Below are positions 15,448 to 21,076 of a DNA stretch of 21,076 nucleotides, piece after piece. Source of the stretch: Autumnicola lenta. Its GTDB lineage: Bacteria > Bacteroidota > Bacteroidia > Flavobacteriales > Flavobacteriaceae. The position numbers were made by a program, and so were the translations under genes. Under the pieces are notes generated by a model that was not told the DNA's origin, ran no database searches, and saw nothing but the letters and a program-made list of their open reading frames with translations. The stretch is from positions 1-21,076 of the forward strand of contig NZ_JAVRHO010000040.1 in assembly GCF_031846515.1 (NCBI RefSeq). The letters are read 5' to 3'. Numbering within the stretch: position 1 is the first letter of the stretch; the number at the start of each line of letters is the position of its first letter.

Positions 15448-16721
15448 TCATTTAAATAATCCAACGCCAATTGTGACATAGCCCTCACGCCCAATAGTAA
15501 CCCGCTTTCATCTATAAAAAAGTCAGGAGTATGATGAGGTGCAGGCTCCTCGGAATTTAATGGTTTTCCTCCAAGAAAAAAATATAATCCGGGAACCTTT
15601 TCCTGAAAAAATGAAAAATCTTCACCTCCGGTAGTTGCTTTCACCAGTTTTACATTTTCACTTCCGGCAATGTCCTGAAGCGTGGGGAGCATTTCTTTAG
15701 TTAATTCAGGATCGTTGTAGGTGATAGAAGTTTTATTTTCAATCTTAATCGTAGCTTTCGCATTATAAGCTTCAGCAATAGCAGGCACCATTTCCTTCAT
15801 TCTTCTTAAAATAAGTTCTTTCATCGCGGGATCCAGTGTCCTAACCGTCCCAATCATTTCCACCGATTCGGGGATAATATTGAAACGGACTCCCCCGGAA
15901 ATTTTTCCGACGGTGATTACCGCGGCGGCATCTGTTAATTTTGCTTCCCGGCTAATAATGGTTTGCAGTCCGTCAATTATTTTTGCTGAAATCATTACCG
16001 GGTCAATTCCGGACCAGGGTTGGGAACCATGCGTTTGTTCTCCTTTTACATTAATTACAAAACGTTCCACTGCGGCCATAGTTCCTTCAGGTTTATAAGT
16101 AATGGTGCCAACAGGAACTTCAGAATCTATATGTAAACCAAAAATTGCATCAACATCAGGATTTGTGAGCACACCTTCTTTTATCATTAACGCCGCTCCA
16201 CCTTCTTCTCCCGGAGGCGGACCTTCCTCGGCAGGCTGAAAAATAAACTTAACCGTACCGTTGATCTTGTCTTTATGATTCGATAAAACTTCAGCAACGC
16301 CCATAAGAATCGCGGTATGTGTATCGTGACCGCAGGCATGCATTACACCTGTTTCAGCACCTAAAAAATCTGTGGTAACTTCAGATTTAAAAGGGAGATT
16401 ATTTCTTTCTGTTACAGGCAGGGCATCAATATCTGCACGAAGAGCCACTGTTTTTCCTTCACCTTTGCCTTTTAAGATTCCTACTACCCCGGTTTTTCCG
16501 ACTTCAGTTTGTACCTCCATTCCAAGTCGTTCCAGATGAGCTGCTATTTTTTCAGCGGTCTTAAACTCCCGGTTAGAAAGTTCGGGGTTTTGATGAAAGT
16601 CCCTCCTCCATTCGATTACTTTGTCTTCGATTTCTTCAATTTGCTGTTCCATTTGTATATCAGATTGGGCAAATAACCCGAAGCCAGTAACTAGAAACGC
16701 TAAGAATAATTTGTACTTCAT
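15444..16721 (-). CDS. Secreted M20 family amidohydrolase
   Basis: This is a metal-dependent amidohydrolase of the M20D (N-acyl amino acid / IAA-amino acid hydrolase) group. The signal peptide is residues 1-19 (MKYKLFLAFLVTGFGLFAQ), so it is periplasmic or secreted. Metal-site residues are visible: Cys130, His132 and Asp133 in MHACGHDTH, Glu165-Glu166 in PAEEG, His197 in GLHID, and the late His in APHHTPDF. The HGSQPWSGIDP stretch (231-241) belongs to the dimerisation domain and GGEDFSFF is a conserved C-terminal block. Length 425 is standard. It follows the DsrE-like gene by 9 nt and overlaps the GltS-like gene by 4 nt. The exact N-acyl substrate is not predictable, and the amidohydrolase call is firmer than any substrate name. 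Confidence 0.92.
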   Translation of the reverse strand: MKYKLFLAFLVTGFGLFAQSDIQMEQQIEEIEDKVIEWRRDFHQNPELSNREFKTAEKIAAHLERLGMEVQTEVGKTGVVGILKGKGEGKTVALRADIDALPVTERNNLPFKSEVTTDFLGAETGVMHACGHDTHTAILMGVAEVLSNHKDKINGTVKFIFQPAEEGPPPGEEGGAALMIKEGVLTNPDVDAIFGLHIDSEVPVGTITYKPEGTMAAVERFVINVKGEQTHGSQPWSGIDPVMISAKIIDGLQTIISREAKLTDAAAVITVGKISGGVRFNIIPESVEMIGTVRTLDPAMKELILRRMKEMVPAIAEAYNAKATIKIENKTSITYNDPELTKEMLPTLQDIAGSENVKLVKATTGGEDFSFFQEKVPGLYFFLGGKPLNSEEPAPHHTPDFFIDESGLLLGVRAMSQLALDYLNE

Positions 16722-16730
16722 GTTGCAGGT

Positions 16731-17279
16731 TTAATTAAAATTGATGAGGTGGTAGCCTTCATTTTGTAACTGCATTAGGGCTGTCATTGCCGAAAGGGCA
16801 AATTTCACGTCCTGGTGAACATCATGTTGTTTTATGTCACGATACACCGCAGTTTGACCACATAAGATGATTTCCACCCCTTCTTGTGCCAGTGCAGATA
16901 AAAGGGCTACGTTGGTATTAACAATATTATTGGCAGTTGCAGTCCTACGCAGGTAAGCTTCCGTATTAAGAACATCATTGGCGGCAGCCCCGTGAACTAC
17001 CAGCGCAATCTTGAGATTATTTGGATTTGCTCCTGCATTATAGTGCATATTGAGAAAGCGAGCAGCCGCTACAAAAATTTCATTTGGCTCTTGTTGATTC
17101 TCTGAAGGTCTGCTCACATCAAAAACTACTTTTAGCAGCGCGAGAGTATCGGTTTTAAATTCAGCAAAAGGTATTTCATAACTGTCTCCGTATTCTTCTA
17201 TAAGTCGTTTTTGTGCCAGTTCCTGGGCAAAAAAAAGTTGAGATAGAAAAATGGCAATTATCAGCATATAGTTCTTCAT
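16731..17279 (-). CDS. Exported DsrE-like sulfur-relay family protein
   Basis: This 182-residue protein has an N-terminal signal peptide (about 1-19, MLIIAIFLSQLFFAQ) and then a DsrE/DsrF-like alpha/beta fold: strand KVVFDV (50-55), a long helix (EIFVAAARFLNMHY), strand LKIALVVHG (89-97), helix, and the cysteine-bearing strand GVEIILCGQTA (134-144, Cys140). In DsrE relatives the Cys carries persulfide in sulfur transfer, so Cys140 is the candidate active residue. An exported member is more unusual than the cytosolic sulfur-relay subunits, and its real role is unknown. It is the first gene of the minus-strand run, 9 nt before the M20 gene. The 192-nt spacer to uvrD should hold its promoter, but I cannot place one convincingly. 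Confidence 0.8.
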   Translation of the reverse strand: MKNYMLIIAIFLSQLFFAQELAQKRLIEEYGDSYEIPFAEFKTDTLALLKVVFDVSRPSENQQEPNEIFVAAARFLNMHYNAGANPNNLKIALVVHGAAANDVLNTEAYLRRTATANNIVNTNVALLSALAQEGVEIILCGQTAVYRDIKQHDVHQDVKFALSAMTALMQLQNEGYHLINFN

Positions 17280-17471
17280 GATACAGCAATTTTTCTGTTC
17301 TGTAATATCTCCACTTGGAAATGCCGATAAAAGGCACCCATTTATCTAAAGATATTCAAAATATAGAACTGCTCATAATTATTCATATAGCTTTTATTTA
17401 TAAGAAGGGACTTCCTGTTTTTGTAAACGTGCTTTTTTGGTTAAATTCACGTTTTAAAAGAAGAAGGAAAA

Positions 17472-19790
17472 GTGGAATCTTATTTAGCTGAATTAAACGA
17501 AGCGCAGCGTGCGCCGGTATTGCAAAAAGACGGTGCAATGATCGTTATTGCGGGTGCAGGATCAGGAAAAACGCGGGTGCTTACCTATAGAATTGCCTAC
17601 CTGATGAGCCAGGGAGTGGATCCTTTTAATATACTGTCGCTTACCTTTACCAATAAGGCGGCACGGGAAATGAAAAACCGTATTTCCAAAATTGTTGGTA
17701 GTAGCGAAGCAAAGAATTTATGGATGGGGACTTTTCACTCCATTTTTGCTAAAATTCTACGTTTTGAAGCGGACAAATTAGGTTATCCTTCAAATTTTAC
17801 CATTTACGATACGCAGGACTCTCAGAGTGTTATAAGGGCAGTTATTAAAGATATGCGCCTGGATAAGGATGTTTATAAATATAAACAGGTCTATAACAGG
17901 ATATCTTCTTTTAAGAATAGCCTGATTACCGTAAAAGCATATTTTCAGAATCCTGAATTACAGGAAGCAGATGCCATGTCCAAAAAACCCAGGATGGGGG
18001 AAATTTATCAGGCTTATGTGGAAAGGTGTTTTAAGGCCGGCGCTATGGATTTTGATGATTTACTGCTGAAAACAAACGAATTACTGAATCGTTTTCCTGA
18101 AGTGCTGCACAAATATCAGAGCAGGTTTAGGTATATTTTGGTGGATGAGTACCAGGATACCAACCATTCTCAATATTTGATTGTAAAGGCGCTTTCAGAT
18201 AAATTTCAGAATATTTGTGTGGTGGGTGATGATGCACAGAGTATTTATGCATTTCGGGGAGCAAACATTAATAATATCCTCAATTTTCAGAAGGATTACG
18301 AAAATGTGGAAATGTACAGGCTGGAGCAAAATTACCGCTCTACAAAGAACATTGTTAATGCTGCCAACTCAATAATTGACAAAAATAAGACCAAGCTTGA
18401 AAAAGTTGTATGGACGGCTAATGATGATGGTCCCAAAATCGTCGTGAACCGTCTGCTTACCGATGGGGAAGAAGGACGTTTTGTGGCAAGTTCTATTTTT
18501 GAAACCAAAATGCAGAATCAGTTATCCAATGGAGATTTTGCAATTCTCTATAGGACTAATGCGCAGAGCAGGGCCATGGAAGATGCACTGCGGAAGCGGG
18601 ACATTCCTTACAGAATTTACGGCGGACTTTCATTTTATCAGCGGAAGGAGATAAAGGATATTCTTTCTTATTTAAGGTTGCTTATTAATCCCAAAGATGA
18701 AGAAGCGCTAAAAAGGATTATTAATTTTCCCGCACGTGGAATAGGACAAACAACAATGGACCGGCTAAGTATAGCTGCAAATCAATATGGCAAATCAATT
18801 TTTGAGGTAATAGAAAATCTGGATCACCTGGATCTGAAGATCAATAAAAGTACACGAAATAAGCTGGAGAATTTCGTGAATATGATTAAAAGCTTTACAA
18901 TCCTGAGTGAAAATGCAGATGCTTTTGTGGTTGCAGATACGGTTACCAAGAAAACAGGACTCGTTCAGGAAATGAAAAAGGACGGTACTCCGGAAGGTGT
19001 CGCCAGGATTGAAAATATAGAAGAACTTTTAAACGGAATCAGAGATTTTGTGGAGGAGCAAAAGGAATTGGCAGATTCTTCCGGTTCTTTAGCAGAATTT
19101 CTGGAGGATGTAGCATTGGCGACAGATATGGACAAGGATACTTCAGATGAAGACCGCGTAGCGCTTATGACGATTCACCTTGCCAAAGGACTTGAATTTC
19201 CCTATGTCTATATTGTTGGCCTGGAGGAGGATTTATTCCCTTCAGCAATGAGTATGAATACCAGAAGCGAACTTGAAGAGGAGCGTCGTTTATTCTACGT
19301 AGCCCTCACCCGTGCAGAAACCCAGGCATACTTAACGTATACACAGTCCCGTTATCGTTGGGGTAAACTTGTAGATGCGGAAGCCAGCAGGTTTATTGAA
19401 GAAATAGACGATCAATTTCTGGATTATCTTGTTCCGCAGGATGATTACAAATACAAGCCGCTTATCGATACCGATATCTTTGGAGAAGTAGACAAGAGTA
19501 AACTAAGGCAAACAAAACCAAAGAAGGGAACCCCACCGCCGGCACATAAACCAACCGAACAGCAGCTTCAAAAGCTGCGGAAATTGAAACCGGCTGCATT
19601 GGAACCGGCAAAAGCTACTAAAACAGTAAACCTGGCGGAAGGGAATGAAGTGGAGCACATGCGCTTTGGTAAAGGAACCGTGCTGAAAATAGAAGGAGCG
19701 GGACAGGATCAAAAAGCCGAGATTGATTTTGAGCATGGAGGGATCAAAAATTTACTCCTCCGTTTTGCGAAACTAAAGGTTTTGTCTTAG
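17472..19790 (+). CDS. uvrD: ATP-dependent DNA helicase UvrD/PcrA
   Basis: This superfamily 1A helicase unwinds DNA in nucleotide excision and mismatch repair. Length is 772 residues. The Q-motif is LNEAQRAPV (8-16, Gln12). Walker A is GAGSGKT (28-34), Walker B DEYQDT (225-230), motif III GDDAQSIYAFRGA (252-264), and motif IV LEQNYRS (284-290). MTIHLAKGLEFPYVY and RRLFYVALTRAETQ mark the late motifs. The last about 50 residues (from EGNEVEHMRFGKGTVL) form the PcrA/UvrD-type Tudor-like C-terminal domain, which in relatives contacts RNA polymerase. The start is GTG 17472: an in-frame TAA lies at 17442-17444, no ATG or other GTG falls between, and the first downstream ATG would delete the Q-motif. 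A purine-rich AAGAAGGAAAA precedes it. Confidence 0.95.
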   Translation: MESYLAELNEAQRAPVLQKDGAMIVIAGAGSGKTRVLTYRIAYLMSQGVDPFNILSLTFTNKAAREMKNRISKIVGSSEAKNLWMGTFHSIFAKILRFEADKLGYPSNFTIYDTQDSQSVIRAVIKDMRLDKDVYKYKQVYNRISSFKNSLITVKAYFQNPELQEADAMSKKPRMGEIYQAYVERCFKAGAMDFDDLLLKTNELLNRFPEVLHKYQSRFRYILVDEYQDTNHSQYLIVKALSDKFQNICVVGDDAQSIYAFRGANINNILNFQKDYENVEMYRLEQNYRSTKNIVNAANSIIDKNKTKLEKVVWTANDDGPKIVVNRLLTDGEEGRFVASSIFETKMQNQLSNGDFAILYRTNAQSRAMEDALRKRDIPYRIYGGLSFYQRKEIKDILSYLRLLINPKDEEALKRIINFPARGIGQTTMDRLSIAANQYGKSIFEVIENLDHLDLKINKSTRNKLENFVNMIKSFTILSENADAFVVADTVTKKTGLVQEMKKDGTPEGVARIENIEELLNGIRDFVEEQKELADSSGSLAEFLEDVALATDMDKDTSDEDRVALMTIHLAKGLEFPYVYIVGLEEDLFPSAMSMNTRSELEEERRLFYVALTRAETQAYLTYTQSRYRWGKLVDAEASRFIEEIDDQFLDYLVPQDDYKYKPLIDTDIFGEVDKSKLRQTKPKKGTPPPAHKPTEQQLQKLRKLKPAALEPAKATKTVNLAEGNEVEHMRFGKGTVLKIEGAGQDQKAEIDFEHGGIKNLLLRFAKLKVLS

Positions 19791-19860
19791 TAGTTTTTCA
19801 GTTAAACTTCTGTTATAGAGACTTTTTTTCTATTCATTCTTTTTATCTTCAAAAGAAAAA

Positions 19861-20070
19861 ATGATAAGAGAAGGAAGCAAGGTCTCCTGGAAATGGGGAA
19901 ATGGAACAGCAGAAGGAAAAGTGGTTTCTACTTTTACAGAGAAGGTGACCAAAACCATTGATGGAAGTAAAATTACCAGGAATGGGGAAGAAGGTAATAA
20001 AGCATTGTATATTGAACAGGAAGATGGGAGCAAGGTTTTAAAACTTGAAAAGGAGGTAGAAAAAATGTAA
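19861..20070 (+). CDS. DUF2945 (HVA1 Tudor-like) protein
   Basis: This 69-residue soluble protein matches the DUF2945 / 'hypervirulence associated protein Tudor domain' family: a start of the form 'G-x-x-V-S-W-x-W-G-N-G-x-A-x-G-K-V' (GSKVSWKWGNGTAEGKV, about 5-21), a TEKVTKTIDG strand pair, and the closing block 'G-N-K-A-L-Y-I-E-Q-E-D-G-S-K-V-L-K-L' (45-62). Most such proteins are tiny beta-barrels of unknown function. It starts 70 nt after uvrD and ends 49 nt before the YciO-type gene, so all three may share a transcript. UvrD also ends in a Tudor-like barrel, which makes this neighbour curious, but the folds are common and the link is only suggestive. Confidence 0.85.
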   Translation: MIREGSKVSWKWGNGTAEGKVVSTFTEKVTKTIDGSKITRNGEEGNKALYIEQEDGSKVLKLEKEVEKM

Positions 20071-20119
20071 ATTTTACCAGGAACCGGAAAGAGAAAAACT
20101 AATAATAAAAATTGGATCT

Positions 20120-20740
20120 ATGGCGGAATTACTAAGAATATACAATGAAAATCCTGAAGCAAATAAAATAAAAAAGGTGGTAGATACTTTAAGAAATGGG
20201 GGATTAGTAATTTACCCCACAGATACCGTCTACGGTTTGGGATGTGATATTACAAATACTGCAGCACTTGAGAAAATTGCGCAGATAAAGGGGGTAAAAT
20301 TAGATAAGGCTAATTTCTCATTTATTTGTGAGGATCTAAGCAATCTTTCAGATTACGTAAAGCAAATAGACACCGCTACATTCAAAATTTTGAAAAGATG
20401 TCTGCCCGGACCTTATACTTTTGTCCTCCCCGGGAACAATAACCTTCCAAATGTCTTTAAGAAAAAGAAAACCGTCGGGATTAGAGTACCAGACAATAAC
20501 ATATGCAAGGCTTTAGTATCGGGATTAGGCAATCCTATTGTATCCACTTCGATAAAAGACGATGATGAAGTCCTGGAATATACCACAGATCCTGAACTTA
20601 TAAAAGAAAAATGGGATCATCTTGTAGATATAGTAATTGATGGGGGCTTCGGCAATAATATTCCTTCCACGGTTATTGATTTAACTACGGCAACTCCGGA
20701 GGTTATACGGGAAGGAAAAGGGAGTATAGAGATCATGTAA
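20120..20740 (+). CDS. YrdC/Sua5-fold protein, YciO type
   Basis: This 206-residue protein has the YrdC fold. The nucleotide/tRNA-binding signature IYPTDTVYGLGCD (31-43) is intact. The segment after it (QIKGVKLDKANFSFICEDLSNL, 56-75) follows the YciO pattern with 'C-x-D-L-S' more closely than the classical TsaC/Sua5 'K-x-R-x-x-x-x-P' pattern. CLPGPYTFVLPG and GIRVPDN follow, then PIVSTS and a STVIDL block near the end. TsaC/Sua5 make threonylcarbamoyl-AMP for t6A37 of tRNA; YciO proteins are paralogues whose own role is unsettled. It is the last gene of the uvrD group and is followed by a terminator, so the genome may well hold a separate true TsaC. It is close to the TsaC family but I would not assign t6A synthesis on sequence alone. 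Confidence 0.8.
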   Translation: MAELLRIYNENPEANKIKKVVDTLRNGGLVIYPTDTVYGLGCDITNTAALEKIAQIKGVKLDKANFSFICEDLSNLSDYVKQIDTATFKILKRCLPGPYTFVLPGNNNLPNVFKKKKTVGIRVPDNNICKALVSGLGNPIVSTSIKDDDEVLEYTTDPELIKEKWDHLVDIVIDGGFGNNIPSTVIDLTTATPEVIREGKGSIEIM

Positions 20741-20770
20741 AATCCTCTTGGAGATAACTAAATTTCAAAA

Positions 20771-20810
20771 AAAATAAAGCCTTCTGATAAGAGTCAGAAG
20801 GGTTTATTTT
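20771..20810 (+). terminator. Intrinsic terminator after the YciO-type gene
   Basis: CCTTCTGA and TCAGAAGG (8 bp, around TAAGAG) are extended past a G-G mismatch by AAAATAAA/TTTATTTT on the outer side, and the far arm continues in T. It lies 30 nt after the stop and should end the uvrD group transcript. Confidence 0.85.
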
Positions 20811-20811
20811 T

Positions 20812-21076
20812 AGACGATTTTTGATGTCCTACTTTTTTCAGTTATTGTACTACAATATTTTCAACAACAGAAACAAAAGCTTCGTGAACTTCATCCTGAG
20901 TTAAAATATGACCTTGCTTTTGTACATTTTGGGCAAGTTCATAGCCGAGCGTGCTGCTTCCAGTCTTTGGAGAGGCGAGCCGTGGTGATCTGGGCTGTCA
21001 AAGCCACAATCTTATATTTGGAATAAAAGATTAAAATCCCTTCAACTCTTTTCAAGTTTGTAAGTGGCGCCTCTTT
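20812..21076. other. Region without an intact gene at the right edge
   Basis: No full gene can be supported here. On the minus strand two short frames look protein-like. One enters from the window edge and closes with TGA at 20939-20941 (45 residues, beginning KEAPLTNLKRVEG). The other is open from 20997 to the stop at 20842-20844 and ends ILTQDEVHEAFVSVVENIVVQ. The second has no ATG, GTG or TTG start. They overlap in different phases and could be one frameshifted gene or chance. Confidence 0.4.
20842..20997 (-). pseudogene. Possible C-terminal remnant of a minus-strand gene
   Basis: Fifty-one sense codons without a start codon, closing in TAA. The last 35 residues (from GYELAQNVQKQG) have normal protein-like composition with a helical, charged pattern, unlike a random frame. 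A stop (TGA, 20998-21000) lies directly before it, so the upstream part would have to come from another phase, such as the frame open to the window edge. I do not recognise the family. Confidence 0.3.

Noticed and set aside
20940..21076. tRNA or small structured RNA near the right edge
   Set aside because: No acceptor/T-arm pattern (GGTTCGAATCC-like) or CCA-compatible stem was found on either strand.

Overview
The window looks like chromosomal DNA of a Flavobacteriaceae-type Bacteroidota. Supporting signs are A-rich leaders in place of Shine-Dalgarno sites, one match to the flavobacterial -7 element TAnnTTTG, low G+C spacers, and housekeeping proteins of flavobacterial flavour (the FabH paralogue, a stand-alone pheT, and DUF4136 and DUF2945 proteins). 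I see no rRNA, tRNA, CRISPR array, insertion sequence or prophage gene. Most of the window is ordinary core genome.

Layout, left to right. (1) 1-830: a terminator of an upstream gene, then a secreted six-EF-hand protein whose frame is broken by an in-frame TAG at codon 45, then a strong terminator. (2) 969-3278: a FabH paralogue (+), facing a short minus-strand pair (DUF2007 protein and two-TM protein, overlapping by 8 nt) and an unrecognised two-TM protein. (3) 3279-4237: a non-coding spacer with a terminator-like hairpin, a DUF4136-type lipoprotein (+), and a 15-bp-stem terminator shared with pheT. (4) 4257-9134 (-): recG then pheT, separated by 351 nt of non-coding DNA holding a 26-nt palindrome and two in-phase tracts of degenerate 7-nt repeats. 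(5) 9279-13222 (+): a secreted M1 aminopeptidase directly followed, with no spacer, by two tandem patatin-like hydrolases. (6) 17279-13219 (-): an apparent four-gene run of exported DsrE-like protein, exported M20 amidohydrolase, membrane-anchored GltS-like FMN/3Fe-4S protein and a small membrane protein of unknown function. (7) 17472-20740 (+): UvrD/PcrA helicase from a GTG start, a DUF2945 (Tudor-like) protein and a YciO-type YrdC-fold protein, closed by a terminator. (8) 20812-21076: no intact gene, only two short protein-like minus-strand frames that may be the end of a broken gene.

How genes may work together (inference). The aminopeptidase/patatin/patatin unit is translationally coupled and probably makes its products in fixed order. 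The DsrE/M20/GltS-like unit also looks coupled, with an ATGA overlap and a 9-nt gap. recG, uvrD and pheT are housekeeping.

I found no clear new system. The best leads are the amber-interrupted EF-hand gene, the coupled patatin duplication, the DsrE/M20/GltS-like operon, the orphan hairpin near 3520 and the heptad tracts near 6840 and 6980.
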